Origin: Lichtheimia corymbifera B2541 | Taxonomy: Eukaryota; Mucoromycota; Mucoromycetes; Mucorales; Lichtheimiaceae | Direction of reading: 5' to 3' | Assembly: GCA_000697475.1 (NCBI GenBank) | Contig: JNEU01001073.1 | Span: 40,690 to 104,689, forward strand | Length of the DNA: 64,000 nucleotides | Part shown: positions 10,647 through 23,226 of the stretch, in pieces | Position numbering within the stretch: position 1 is the stretch's first letter | Layout of the letters: each line of letters starts with the position of its first letter | Notes under the pieces: generated by a model | Told to the model about the DNA's origin: nothing | Seen by the model: only the letters and a program-made list of their open reading frames with translations | Databases searched by the model: none | Made by a program: the position numbers and the translations under genes

Positions 10647-12848
10647 ATGGGAAAGAAGCCAATTGTCACCAAGAGTCACATTATGAAGTTGGCCTCTCAA
10701 GAGGCGATCGCCGATCGAGAAACGGGGGCATCGAGGCGAAACAGCTGGATAGAAAACGAACCGACGCTCACTGAAGATTCGGCCAACGTATTCGACGAGT
10801 TGTGCAATGCTACCAAAGAAGGTATGATTCCCAAATGCTTTTGCTCATGTTCACGCGCTCACTCGTGTTCTATGTATAGGCGACTTGGAAAAAACGGAAA
10901 GTCTTGTGCGTAACTTTGGTGCTCCTATCAATATGGTTGATAACTTCCAATGCAATCCACTTTATTATGCTTGTAAGTTGGGGATGGTGATGGTGATGAT
11001 GATGAATAGGCTCTGATACTCTGTCTCTAGGTCTATGTGGTCACTATGAGGTCAAACTAGGAAAGGGTGATGGTGATGATGGTGGATGATGATACTAATA
11101 GCGGTTTTTATATGCGCAGGTTGTCAAATTTCTGCTGGAGAATGGCGGTAAGGCTGGAATTCAAGAGCCCCCAATATATGCAGCATATGCTAATCGGCAT
11201 ACAACACAGCTCAATGCGATCCAAACACCTTTACAGGGTAAGCAGGGTGACATGGTGGAAAGTGTGATGTGGATAGCTAATGTGGTGATGGTATTGCATA
11301 GCGAACGATGTCTCTATGGTGCATTGAACGATAAGGTGTGTTTGTGTGAAAGATCCAAGTGGTGGATGTGCGTACTCAACGATTGGGCGATATAGATTCG
11401 ACGACTCTTGCGATCCTACAAGTTCTCCAAAGCAATCAATGAGAATCAGGCAAGTACTATGGAACCTATCATGGGCGATTGCTTATCCGTTGTGTGAATA
11501 TTGTAGCCGTATCTTCAATTCTTGACGGATTTACACGATGATCATCCTTATCACGACCTTACCTTTGTTATATCCGACATGTTCAACGACACCGAATTCC
11601 CTGTACAACGATTTGTAATGGCTGCACGATCCAAATACTTCCGTGAGCAACTACTGGGTCGATGGTGGAATCAATCGACAGTGAAACTTTCATCCAAATT
11701 GGTCAATGCGACGGCATTTGCTTCAGTCTTACAATATCTATATACCGGTCAGCTTGTCGATATCAACAGCGATATATTGGAGAACATGATCTTTGTCAGC
11801 AAGCATTTGCATATGCCAGACTTGCAGGCTCGATGTGAAGAGTTACTACAAGAGGGAAAGACATCCAAGAATGCTCTGCGTGCACAGGATGCCAAAGAAA
11901 TGGCCAAGATTCGAAACGACTATGAAGCCTTTTTGGAGACATTGTTTGCGTTTGCCGCCCATGTCAACAGGAGCGACAAGGACAGCCATCTTTATACAGT
12001 GACTCAGTCATGGCTCGAGCAACCTGATGAAGAAAAGATAAACGACACGCCACCACCACCACCACCACCACCAGAGGCAACCTTTGCAGATGTCGGCATC
12101 TTGATTGACAATATTGTATTCCCATGCCACAAGGCCTTTTTATGTCGCACTCAGTTTTTCGATATTATGTTGGAAGGCACCTTTTCTGAAGCGGATGTCC
12201 AAACCTCGTGTATTCGTTACAGCCAAGGACGCGAGTTACATTTACCCTTGGTTGAGCTCCATGAAGTATCGGCCGAAGCCTTTGGCTATGTCATGGAATA
12301 CTTGTATACGGATCGATGCACCATTCCAGTGGAGGAGGCTTACGATGTATTGCTCGCAGCGGATATGCTTATGCTCGATCGTCTCAAATCCATTGCAGCT
12401 ATCGCATTGACTACACCCGATGAGCCTATACTTGATATTTACGACTTGACGCGCACGGCAGTAAGTCTCAATGTCGATCGACTTGAACAATGGTGCATTC
12501 GTTACTTTGCCGATCATTTGGATGATTACATCAAGGAAAAACGATTTCACGACCTTATTCGCGAGAGTGCTCAATCCATTGCAGGACGCCAGGAAACAGG
12601 TAAACACATTGATGACTTTAAGGAGATCACTCGTAGACTGAAGATGGTGCAATATAGATTCAATTCCTCTCATTGATGATCTACGCTACTTTTTGGGCAA
12701 GAAATATTGCATTTTTGAAGAAGATATGAATCCAGAAGGACGTGTTTCTGAGGAATACAAGGACACGTGGACTGAATTGGAGACGCTGTACAATGAAAAG
12801 TTAGAGATGTTAGATAATATCCTCGAATCTCTGGGATTAGAAGCTTAG
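10647..12848 (+). CDS. ABTB1: Ankyrin-repeat and BTB/POZ protein (ABTB1/BPOZ-type adaptor)
   Basis: Nine exons join in frame to 571 residues: 10647-10821, 10880-10972, 11031-11050, 11120-11147, 11210-11237, 11302-11335, 11396-11449, 11507-12599, 12658-12848. The N-terminal part has ankyrin repeats (GDLEKTESLVRNFGAPIN, PLYYACLCGHYEVVKFLLENGA). Two BTB domains follow: HDLTFVISD...VMAARSKYFREQL with LQYLYTGQLV, and VGILIDNIVFPCHKAFLCRTQFF with VMEYLYTDRC. This ankyrin plus double-BTB order is that of ABTB1/BPOZ, adaptors linked to Cul3 ligases. The start at 10647 is the first in-frame ATG. The intron after exon 7 uses a GC donor (GCAAGT at 11450). A proline run sits between the BTB domains. Four internal exons are 20-34 bp long. 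Confidence 0.92.
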
Positions 12849-13485
12849 ATTAGTAGTAGCACCATTTGCTTAATATTTGTGGTTGAAGAAGGGATGCTAT
12901 GGATGATGGATTTGGTCTAGTGTAATGCTCTCACCCCCGACGACTGCAAACAATGCCCAGATCGGGATCGGATCGGGTTAAACGAGAGGAGGAGATGAAA
13001 AGTGCTCAGATTCCGAGGGTGTTGTGTCATGCGCATGTAAGAAAGGATCAATTCCGACAAGATATTCATGTATACGTGTAAAAGTTTTAATTGTGGAAGG
13101 GAGCGAAGGATATGAAAGTATTATGGAAGTGTACTACTGGTTACATGATGTTGTTTTTCCATGACGACGATGATGTAGTGGTGGTTGCTTGGGGTCATGC
13201 ATTATCATCATCCCACGGTCCGTATACTAGTGCAAGCACTAGTGTTGTCTGTAAACAAGCAACTTGATACAAAAGGTAAAGCGTCAAGAGATTGTGCATC
13301 CCCGATGTGCAAGTCACCGTGGAGAAACGGTATATCTACAATGCATCATCATTATAAGTTGTCGTCGTCGTTGCCAGCTTACTTGGAGGAAACAAATTTC
13401 CTGCTGCCATACGCAACTCTTTCGCTCCTCCTTCACACACTCACACTCACTCACTTACGTTTAATCCCCTTCTTTCTTTGGAGCA
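12849..13485. other. Intergenic region and promoter of the GH20 gene
   Basis: No gene seen. The last 70 bp before the GH20 start are pyrimidine-rich with ACTCAC repeats, a common fungal leader composition. Confidence 0.5.
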
Positions 13486-16400
13486 ATGGCCGACTTTGAC
13501 GTAATTCCCCGGGACCATCTCATGTTCAACCATACTGTGCCTCTTCATGTGGCCACCAACCACGTCCTTCTCATCACCGATTGTCTACAACTTCCTGTCG
13601 AATTGCAAGACGGTGTTTCAAAGATCATGAAATATGCTCCGCATAAGAACTTTGTAGACGAAGGTGCTATGCAAGATAATGGGGCTGAATACCGTTGGCA
13701 CTTGAGGTAGGACAAAAAAAGAATTACGCTTGTGTATAGGAGCATGCCTTGAATTGATCGATGTTCTATCATACAGCTTCGGATATGATCAAGAATTGCG
13801 TCCTGGGCAATTGGTGGTGACGAGCAATTACTCGAGTTATAAGGATATTGCCACTGGAGACCGTTTTGAAGTTTATGTGCGGTATCATCGCAAATTGGAA
13901 GGTGAGGTGATAGTGTCTAATGATCCTTTCTTACAAGGGATAACCAACATCTCAGCTGTGTGTAGCATTTCGTGCCATTGGTCGGTTGCTAGGTGCTGCA
14001 AGGGATCTGCTGGTACTCACAGATGATCATGGTCCATTGGTCAACTTTTCAGAGCAGGCACAATTCGATACACAGGGGTAAAGAAAAGATATGAGGATGG
14101 AGTGTAAACGATGGCAGCTGACAAAAGGGTAATAGTGTCATGGTCGATTGCAGCAGAAACGGTGTGCTACGTCTTGAGAGTGTCAACACGTTATTATGCA
14201 ATATGGCTCTCATGGGATTATCCATGCTTCAACTATATACCGAGGATACATATGAAGTAAGTGATTTGTCGATTACAATGTCAAATGATTTACTCACATT
14301 TTCATTACGTGTCAGGTGGAAGGAGAACCATTATTTGGTTATTTGCGAGGTAAGCATGGATGGAGTTGCTGCATCTTTGGGGCACCTGCTAACAACCGTG
14401 TATCGCTCATAGGTCGCTACAGCCAACGAGAGCTAGCGACCATAGATGATTTTGCCTTTGATCTGTAAGTAACACGAAGACCAAGCATTCTGATATCTTA
14501 TCATTGCATATAGGGGCATCGAAGTCATACCATGCATTCAAACACTGGGTCACTTGGGTCAAATTCTGCAATGGCCACATTACGCTCATCTCCGCGACAA
14601 CACTGAAGTGCTTTTAGCTGAAGCAGAGACCACCTATGAATTCATTGAAAAGTTGATCAAGGCTGCAGCTGGTCCATTCCGCTCAAAGAGGATCCATCTT
14701 GGTATGGATGAGGTAGGTGTTTCTTTCCCTATTTGAGAGGATATATTACCATGGTACTCATGGCAATATGATACAGGCACATGGTCTTGGAGATGGACGT
14801 TATCGTCAAATCTTTGGTTACAAGGAACCCACGCGCATTTTTGTGGAGCATTTGCAACGAGTGAATGAGATCTGCACACGATTGGGGTTGCAGCCGATGA
14901 TATGGTCAGATAGTAAGCATATTCCACCATCCCATGACTGGACGCATTGTCTAATCACATTACCTCTTTTTTTCATGCACCAGTGCTTTTCTGCTTAGGT
15001 AAGATATGAGTTGATAATGGCAATAAATCGGGTACTCATCGATCCACTTGCTTTATGTAGCTGCAAAGAACAATACTTTACAAGGCTACTATGATGAAAA
15101 CAACAATCCAGCTGAAGCCCCGGAGCTCGTAGAAAGCATGCCACCCAATATGGAGTTGGTGTTTTGGGATTATTATCACACAAGCCCTGATATCTATGCA
15201 CAAAAGTTGCAGCAGCATCGAGAGCTAGGATGTCAACAGCCTTGGATCGCATGTAAGTCATCGTAGAAAATCGGAGCACTTCACATGTGTTTTGCTGATA
15301 TCACCTGGAAATGGAAACAGCTGGCGCATGGACATGGAGCCGATTCTGGACAGGACTTCCATTTACATTTGAATCGGTGCGTGCGAGCACAATAGCGGCC
15401 AAACACAAGGACAATGGCGTACGTAACGTTTTCATAACCATTTGGGGTGACGAAGGCAACGAGTGTGACATGTGAGTTTGAACATCGATATGCCAAGACA
15501 ATAGTAACAATGATATCATGTATAGCTTTTCATCTTTCCCAGCACTTTGCTATTATGCAGAACATGGTTACACTGATCAAGATGAAGTCAACATCCCTCT
15601 CTTAAAGCGCAACTTTGGTATGTGGGCATGTGGGGATATGCAATCGGCAGTGTAGTTAACAAATGACTATAGAAGGTATCTGTGGAGCGAGTTTTGATGA
15701 CTGGGTGTTCGCCTCCAAGGTAATATACGATGGTGGTACATGTTCATTGTTTGATTTAGCACACTAAGCTAACCGGAGTCTGACACAGATTGATGATACA
15801 CCTTCCGGCAATCCGATCACAATTCGTACACACTATGTTCCTAATATAAGCAAATGGTTATTGTGGGAAGGTGAGTAGTATAACAAACCAGTCATAGGGA
15901 TTGAAAAATGGGGGAATGTGTGCAACATGAAGCGTTATTGCTCACATGTCATTATATATAATTTAGACCCTTTCCTGAGTTTTCTTTCTCCACAATATGT
16001 TGACGAGGATCTTGAAACACATTATGGCGCGATCGCAGCTCACCTATTCGATGCCATCGAGGATAAGCGGGACACACATCCATTTAATGCACGACTGGAA
16101 CTTCCGGCAAGGCTGGCTATGGTGTTATCGCTAAAGTGCCATTTACGTCAGCGGCTTGTGGAAGCATATCGCAATCGAGACTATGAAAGATTGTACGACC
16201 TTGCTCAGGGTAGGTTGACACGGCTGCGGGAGGAAGTGGATCGGTTGTGGCGATGCCATCGTAGCCTGTGGATGAAAATGAACAAGCCATTTGGTTGGGA
16301 AACCTTGGAGTTGCGTTATGGAGGATTGCGTGCAAGGTTGGAGACCATGTACGACCATATCATTGCTCATGTGCAGTGTATGTTGGTGCGAAAAGAACAA

Positions 16401-16622
16401 CAGCAACAGCAGCAACAAAGCATGGGAGGAGAGGAGAACAACAATGGAAACGGTCAAGAACGACGCCGATCGTCCTCAGTGGCCGAAGAGTTGCTGGACG
16501 AGGAAAATGTTCATTGGCGAATTCCAGAGTTTGATGCGGATTTAGAGTGCTTGTATTATGGTTCACGTACCAACTTGTTGCTAGATTATGCTAGAGTAGC
16601 TACACCTTCACGCCCTGGTTAA
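13486..16622 (+). CDS. GH20 beta-N-acetylhexosaminidase, HexD (HEXDC)-like
   Basis: Fifteen exons give exactly 745 codons: 13486-13706, 13777-13901, 13966-14077, 14136-14256, 14316-14349, 14413-14464, 14514-14712, 14777-14912, 14984-14998, 15061-15252, 15321-15471, 15526-15617, 15673-15719, 15789-15870, 15967-16622. The catalytic barrel shows LYTEDTYEVEGEPLFGYLRG, then EVIPCIQTLGHL, then HLGMDEAHGLGDGRY. The DE pair in the last motif is the acid/stabiliser pair of GH20. GAWTWSRFWTG and FITIWGDEGNECD also fit. There is no signal peptide, which points to a cytosolic or nucleocytoplasmic enzyme like HEXDC rather than the secreted chitin-degrading type. It probably removes terminal GalNAc or GlcNAc. 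The C-terminal 200 residues are helical with a polyQ run. Exon 9 is only 15 bp. Confidence 0.93.
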
Positions 16623-17060
16623 ATGAGTTTCCATAAAAGCCGGTAGATTAGACTACAAAAAAGAATAAGCTTTTTCTTCCTTGACATATCGCATGTTTGA
16701 TCCTTTACTGCACGTGGCTGTTGATGAAAAGCTTGAGTGCGTTGAAAAAAATGGTGCCACAGTCTGCACCCTGTGTTCTTTTTCTCAAGGGCAGTGTGCA
16801 CTTTTCCCCCAGCACAAAACTAGATATGCCATAATTGGCTCTTACCGTACACGACAAGCTGTTATCGAAAGCGGCATCGATTACTCCTTTAGTGCAAAGT
16901 ACATTACCATGGTGTTGGATTCATATCGATAAGCACTTGTCAACCCGGGAGCTTTTGTGTTGCCTACCACGCGTTTGACGTGCGTTATATAAAGCAGTTA
17001 AGCTTGGGAACGTGTCATGATTGATATCATATTTTTTTCTCTCTTCGATTTTTTTTCACA

Positions 17061-17713
17061 ATGTATCCCTCTCCTCGTCGTAACCAGGCCTTTGGCCACA
17101 AATGTCAGATTTGTGGTTCCATGGTTCATCAGACACGGGTATGATATCCATAGTTGTAGCAAGCAACTCTTTATGGACGATCACTGGCATGTATAGTAAT
17201 ACATCTCTTTTGGCACGTAGAATTGCCCTGTATCGCCATGATAAAGAAGGCATACGTGATGAACGTCAAATAGCACTTGCAATATACCAAGACCAGACGA
17301 TACTGCATATAGTACATCCATATATAAGCATCCCACATATAAGCATAAGCAGATTTCCCGGCAAGACCGGCCCTGTAGATCCCGATTCCCCCTTATTACG
17401 CATATCATGAGACATGTCTTACTACCAGACAAGATTAAGTTGCCCTATTAGCTGCCGTGCACCACCCCCGATATACCTACTACTACTACAAATCACACAT
17501 ACCATTATGATAGATAAAAGACAAATCATTGCATATTTGTATTTCGGTTGCAAAGTATACGCCATGATGATGGTTATACAAGCACCTTCTTTTTCCACGC
17601 ATTCCCAATTAAACACAAAAGACCTGTCCGACCATTAGCAGAAACGTCGTCATCGTTCTTGTCCCCCGCTTCTTCTCCCTCCACAGCAAAATTGCTCAAT
17701 TTGGATATTAGTG
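17061..17713 (+). pseudogene. Possible gene start with a zinc-knuckle-like motif; incomplete
   Basis: A TATA-like TTATATAAAGC at 16984-16995 and a pyrimidine tract precede an ATG at 17061. That exon reads about 26 codons including HKCQICGSMVHQTR, half a zinc-binding site, and then reaches a good donor GTATGA. A second protein-like segment (RPVRPLAETSSSF...LLNLDIS) ends at a GTAAGA donor near 17713. I cannot connect them or find a C-terminus. It may be a remnant or a gene with long introns. Confidence 0.25.
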
Positions 17714-18319
17714 TAAGACGTGCGACGATTGTGATGACCATATTATCTTCCACTGGTTACCTATGCACATGTGAAAAAGAACAATGTAGGCTTTCCATAG
17801 TATTATAAGCTGTGATAATGACCCGCCCGCTTATCCTTATTAAGCAACGGGAACTTGGTATTGTTGAAATATGTAAATGCAGCAATACATTACCGCCGAT
17901 ACTAACTTGACCGGGAATGGAGAGATTCGGATAACAGGCAAGTTTGCACAAAGAGGATCAAGTCCCAGTAAACGGCCACGTGGAAAAAAGAGCATCGCGG
18001 CTGGTCCCGCTATTGTGCATGCATGGTGATCGAAAGGGCGGGTCATGTAATGTTTTGATGACAAAGCGTGGTTTGCCCCATTGTTTGTGTTCCACAGCCT
18101 TTTCTGTCGTTTGCTGTTATCATTCTTACTATCGTCCTTGTGGCTGTTATTGCAGCTGGTATTGGCCATATTGAGCATTGATGCACAAATACCGTAGCAA
18201 AAGACGCTAGTTGGGCTCGTAGCCCGAAAGCATTGTTGCTTGGGATTGTACGCATATGCGCATGTGTATGAGCCTGTGTGCGTGTGTGCATTCTCATCCG
18301 CGTAACCTTGCACAGACAT

Positions 18320-18591
18320 GATAGTATAAGCGCGTTGTTTTTCTTCCAATGGTCTTGAATGAATTCCGTATCAAGGAATTCATTAACATCCGCGGTTTGT
18401 AGTTGTGCAACGAGCTTCTTGAGTAAATCGGGAATATGATGATATTTCCTTTGGGCGAAAATCTCCTCAACCCTGACAGGTATTAAGCATATCCCTTGCA
18501 TACGATGAGTCCTGAGTATAAGGACTTCCGAGTTTGATGCACTTCTGTATGCTCCAGTGGCTGGTTGATCATTATCATGGATATATGGGTC
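18320..18591 (-). pseudogene. Protein-like exon of an unrecognised gene
   Basis: From an acceptor at 18593-18592 the minus strand reads about 85 codons without a stop. They include EEIFAQRKYHHIPDLLKK and QTADVNEFLDTEFIQDHW, whose helix-like composition suggests genuine coding. No start exon or convincing downstream exon is visible, and the frame then runs into low-complexity CACA repeats. I assign no function. Confidence 0.3.
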
Positions 18592-19008
18592 CTAAAAATA
18601 AAGACTAAAGGGGGGTTTAGCTTAGGCGTCATTGTCGTCTATCAAAGAACCATCATACATGATAAATAGGTGCACATCATACCACTTGCTATCGTATTGT
18701 TTCACATGCGCCATCCAGAACCTGCCTCATTATGACATAACAGGTGTTACTGCAACAACAGAGTATAAGTCTCTCATGCAGAGCATTGACTTGCAGTGCT
18801 TGGGGATGGTTTATGTCTTTTCCTTCCAATTTAACGATAGCATACGATGCTATGCATGGTAACAATGGTCGCTTGAACAAAGATAAATGGTAGTTCTTAC
18901 CATAAATGATGCCTTGGATGATATTGGTTCAGACTTTCTTAGATCTCATTGCCACTCACGTTTTTCCCTCCCTGTCTTATGCCTTAAACCAAACGCAGAT
19001 AACGTAAA

Positions 19009-19443
19009 ATGGATGATTGCCTTTTTCTTTTTGGATGTTTAGGTAACGCATTGTGTGATGGTGCAGCAGGTATACTCGTGTCATTGTCAGTGTCATTGTT
19101 CTCTCTCCTTTTTACACACCTCTCGTCTTCGTTGTACTCCTACTGTGCAGGTTTGCACCGGGTGCTCTGTTTGTGCTTGGATACCAGCATAAACAAAATG
19201 AAGGATTAAGAGGCCATACCTCACCCAGTAATGTGGATTGCATTTCCTTGTATATGTGTGCAAATGGTGTTTGTAAATCAGATGATGCGTTACACGGCTA
19301 CCGATCCCTATTTTTTTTTGTTCTTATTCTTCGTTACACAGACATGGCACCTTGTGCATTGGTCATTGTATCGACATCTAACCTATCCATCAATGGGTGT
19401 GTGGAGGATCATGGCCAACAAAAACGTCATTTGGTATTATTAA
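19009..19443 (+). pseudogene. Hydrophobic ORF, possible degraded membrane-protein gene
   Basis: The ATG at 19009 begins MDDCLFLFGCLGNALCDGAAG. A plausible intron (donor after GCAGCAG, acceptor TGTGCAG) leads to FAPGALFVLGYQHKQNEG, and then a single-base frame change would be needed to reach WIAFPCICVQMVFVNQMMRY and a last Trp-rich segment. The composition suggests a multi-pass membrane protein. The required frameshift suggests decay or a missed splice. Confidence 0.25.
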
Positions 19444-20044
19444 ATGAGGAAGACATAGAGCTCATGGTCATCATCATCATGTCTGTTATCGCCGTATTCA
19501 ATCTACAGTAGCTCTGCTGCAGTAGTGATAATAGCGGTGTGTCATAAAAAAAGGTGTATCCCATGTCACGCCATCGACGGGGGGCCGTACATGGTTGAAT
19601 GGTAGCCCTGAGAAAATTTAAATCCCTTTTCAATGTCCAACCCCATCTTGCTTCTTAATACATACGTGTCAGGAGATATACATCATCGGAAGAAAGTATG
19701 CAATGGAAAGCAAGTGGATCGTCTCATCTTGTGGCATCGAATATAGTAGTATAAAGCTTTATGTGAAACCTCTTTAGCATTTTGCCGTTCAAGCGAGAGG
19801 AAAGAGATGGATTTAGTTAGAATATGGATGCATCTTTTCACACGCCAGGTTGCCGGTGAAGATGGTGCCCGGTAAAAAGTGGCTGTCAAAAATTGAGTCA
19901 CTGCCCGACCTATCAGATCAACTCATATCAGAAGATGGCAGTAATTGTATTATTGGAATTGTTTAATGACAAGAATGCTCAAACTAGGTAGTGGTAGAGG
20001 ATTACAACGAAAAATTATCGATGATTGATCATCACGGTGCACAT

Positions 20045-21660
20045 CTAGTTTTCCCTTCTTCCTCCTCGGAGTGAAAAAGGTACGTGATTATTCATGGACA
20101 CGACATACGCTTGCAGGATCCTATCGGCGTGCTCACGTTCATAAGCTGCTGTCACCGCCTTTTGGAATTTCACTTGGTGGTGTTTAAAAGCAAATGGGAG
20201 ATCGATGGTCGGCTCAAAATCGCATAAGCTGCCAAGGATTTGTGGTATCCTCAAGTTCCCCACATGTCGTGTAATATATTATGCATCCTCATATCTGTGT
20301 ACTGACACCATGTAGTCCACTGAACCTATATTCTACATTAATTCATTTTGCATATTTTAGAAAAAGTAAACTATTCTTACCGATCCAGTCCATTCCGAGC
20401 ACGAAAAGCTCTTCCTTTGCTTCAGGATCAAGTTGTAACCTCTCAATTCTTTTCAAGATGCCTTTGTTTGTCCGAACGTTTTTGATCTGTTGTGCGATCC
20501 TTTGGCTTGGTGAGACCACCTCTCGTTTCCACTCAGATGAGCTTAATTCAATATTTGAGCCACCAATCTGTAAATCTTTCTTCCGAAGACACTTTGCTTG
20601 CCATCCTGATCGTCATATCGCTTCATGTTCATCTCGCGTACAGCTTTGGTTGCTATACTGGTGCGCTCTCCCTATTACCATCGTTAGTATCACCAACATC
20701 ATCCACCATCATCCCCAAAGCAAACTTACTCTATCAGCTCGAGACTCGTATCCCTGAAAGAATGTCCAATATGCTGGCAAACTGGCGGTGATAGCTGGCT
20801 TCACTCATCTCTAAAGGTGCTGCTGGCTTCTTTGCCCGCCCATGCGAAATCCAGCCAACAGATAATCCAAAACGTCCAACATCTGAAGTAGTTCGCTGTC
20901 TTCAGTTCCACCTTCGTGCAACTCCAACTTGTTACTGACAACGAATATGCATTCTTGTACTTCTTCGCCTAACTTGGCATGCTAGAGAGTGATGTCAATA
21001 TGATCCAGCTGTCAATGTTTATGCGATGAATAGTTACCTTCTTGCTATCTTTTCCTTCCTCAAACTTTTCATCATATTGCGTATGCTTGATAAATGACAG
21101 TGATCAAGGAGCTTCCACTGAGCTGGAGTATTTCAACGGTCCTATCCTTGATGTGCGACATACGCAACCATCCGGGCAGTCCAAGATCAAGGCTGTAATA
21201 TTCATGGCTGTATATTAGATTTAGTGTTTGAGCTTTGTGATACTCAAAACCCATACATACCTGAGATAAGAAACCTGCTATCCTTTTCTCGAAGCTTCAA
21301 TGGGGTGAAATGGACTTTTAACAGGCATGGTAGTGTGAAGCCACCTCCCATTACTGCCTTTGTGCCAGTCACTTCGTCATCCAAACCAGGCATACACTTT
21401 TGTCACCTACAAAGGAGTCCCAAATTCCTATCAGACTAGGTGTCCTTATAATGTAGAAATGATAGCTATACCTACCACGAAGTACTCATCAAGGAAACAG
21501 CCAAATGTCATTAGGCACCAATGAGAATTTCAAGTGGAGTGAGCTGAATAGATGAAAACAAAAAAAGATGGATATATGAGTACCCTCGTTTCCCGGATCA
21601 CATAAAGATTGTCGTTGAGACTTACCAGAGGCTATTGATCATGGTATGCATACAAGTAGG
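20045..21660 (-). pseudogene. Decayed paralogue of the nuclease-like family with an extra C-terminal region
   Basis: Exon-like segments on the minus strand match the intact gene at 40534-42332. One near 21400-21250 has GTKAVMGGGF, LPCLLK and RFLISG before a GTATGT donor. Another near 21210-21110 has LILDCPDGCVCRTSRIGPLK. Compared with the intact copy there is a deletion after LPCLLK and a frameshift after KYSSSVEAP. Further segments continue: KLGEEVQECIFVVSNKLE near 20950, WKREVVSPSQRIAQQIKN near 20500, and a last ORF ending at 20045. These have no counterpart in the intact paralogue and need frame changes to join. The locus begins with the shared 5' module at 21590-21850, where the expected ATG is ATA. 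Confidence 0.6.
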
Positions 21661-21850
21661 AAGAAAGCGTGTATGATAGTATTGGTGACAACAGCCTTGT
21701 TTATATGTAGGTGGGCGTGAGAAATGGTGTTATGATGGATCAAACTGATAAAGTGGTCAAGCATCTTGGAGTACTGAGACGAAGTGATGGAAAATCAAAC
21801 AGCTGATAAATCCGCCTGTTGCTTGAAAGGTGATTAATTGCCCACCCATT
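21590..21850 (-). repeat. Shared 5' module, copy 1 (promoter, first exon, intron 1)
   Basis: The reverse complement aligns with 33182-33540 and 45470-45840. Shared landmarks are GACCACTTTATCAGTTTGAT, a TATA-like element before AAGGCTGTTGTCACCAA, a short first exon ending at a GTAAGTCTCAA donor, and an intron ending before CTCAC. Homology continues downstream to GGGACTCCTTTGTAGG near 21420. Confidence 0.8.
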
Positions 21851-22004
21851 TCGAGACTATGCCGAGATAGCACTTACCAATCCATGCACCATGTTTTTCT
21901 TGCTGCTCGCCCTTTTCATGCTTACGCTATATATAATGTCATTAATATACGCACGTGCTAATATCATCCATACAAGACATACCCTAAGCTCCCACGTGAC
22001 ATCC

Positions 22005-22185
22005 TTATATATGGACAACCCATGTCGCTTGGATGACCTCTTTTTCTGCCTCTGTGCGATGTACGATCTCAACATCTCTGCCTTCGAGACACTTTAGAGT
22101 GCGATTAGCTTCAGTCAAGTACAGTCTGCACTTCCACTCACTCACCAGGCTCCAACGCGAGAGGAGGAATCCGCGCTGATTGCAT
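22005..22185 (-). CDS. Short spliced ORF, 47 residues, possible gene fragment
   Basis: An ATG at 22185 opens a 40-bp exon ending at a GTGAGT donor. An acceptor at 22110-22109 joins in frame to an exon reading GANRTLKCLEGRDVEIVH and stopping at 22005. Both splice sites are canonical and the joined frame is open, but the product is short and lacks a known motif. It may be the 5' remnant of a longer gene interrupted by the adjacent module. Confidence 0.3.
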
Positions 22186-23226
22186 ATTGGGATTGCGGCG
22201 TTACATTCGTGAGCGAGTTACGCAGTTGTCAATGGTAGCTTTTATCATGAGTCAAAAGGAAGTAATAAAATAGTGATATGTAACTCAGTGACGGAGTGAA
22301 GTTGAGGGTGGGTGAAGAATAAATGCATCGTGCATGAAAGTTGCTGGGGTGAGTGAACTCAGCGGAGGCTGCCCCTTCGTGGTCAAACAGGCGTATTTAA
22401 TGAGTGCTACCATTTCCCTATGGGTCGTCAAGGCTTGGAGTCAAATTACTCGTGTAATCCCCGCGTGCTGTGACCAATGCATCCAATATTGACAAGGTTC
22501 CAATCCCCTCTGCAGGCAGATCAAGGTAATGATCGGCAACTTCCATAACAATCATAAAAGGACACCACTAGTAACATTCACACAATCATATACTCAAGGT
22601 TCATCACACAACGAGCCCCATCAATTACATCCCAGTAATATATAGCAACATCACACAATTACCTATATAAAACATGCTGTAGTTGTATCGTCTGCACCAT
22701 ATCAAGTATCACCACAGCAACAACTACAACACGCAGGATTACGACAACTTTCAAGTGACACCCGATGCTGTCAAAATGAGTTGTGTTGTATAAATGAAGG
22801 CATCCACATGGGTTGCCACTGTAGAAGGAAATTGAATAAGATGCTGTTGGCAAGGCTGTAAGAAAGCAAAGAGGACAAGGAGGTAAAAGGAGTGTGTGCT
22901 GTCTGTCAGGGGTAAGCACCATTACTGGAAATGGGCTATCTGGTGTAACCCTGGAAGCTGCAAAGCATGGCTGCACGACAATCCGTCAAAAAAAAAAAAA
23001 GGCCCATTGTATGTGGAGTACTATTACTCTTTCTTTCTTTCTTTCTTTCTATTTCTCTCTTTCATAACCCCACCACATTCCTTGCCAGAGACACTTGACG
23101 ATTGCTCATTTGCTCATTCCTGTTCCTGATCCTTGCCCTTCTCTCCCTCCCATTGTCAGCATTACGTCGTCGGTGTCTATTCCACTCCTCCTCTTTTGAG
23201 CAACCAGGCAAACGATATTAAGCAGC
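22186..23226. other. Intergenic region and cdc24 promoter
   Basis: No gene. It holds a poly(A) run at 22987-23000 and a CTTT microsatellite at 23031-23050, followed by a pyrimidine-rich leader before the Rho GEF start. ORFs in this stretch lack supporting features. Confidence 0.5.

Larger units (their letters stand above)
16623..20044. other. 3.4-kb gene-poor stretch
   Basis: No complete gene could be built. Three fragments stand out and are listed separately: a promoter-like start at 17061, a protein-like minus exon ending near 18320, and a hydrophobic ORF from 19009. Their frames do not connect into full-length products. The rest has no recognised family. Confidence 0.5.
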
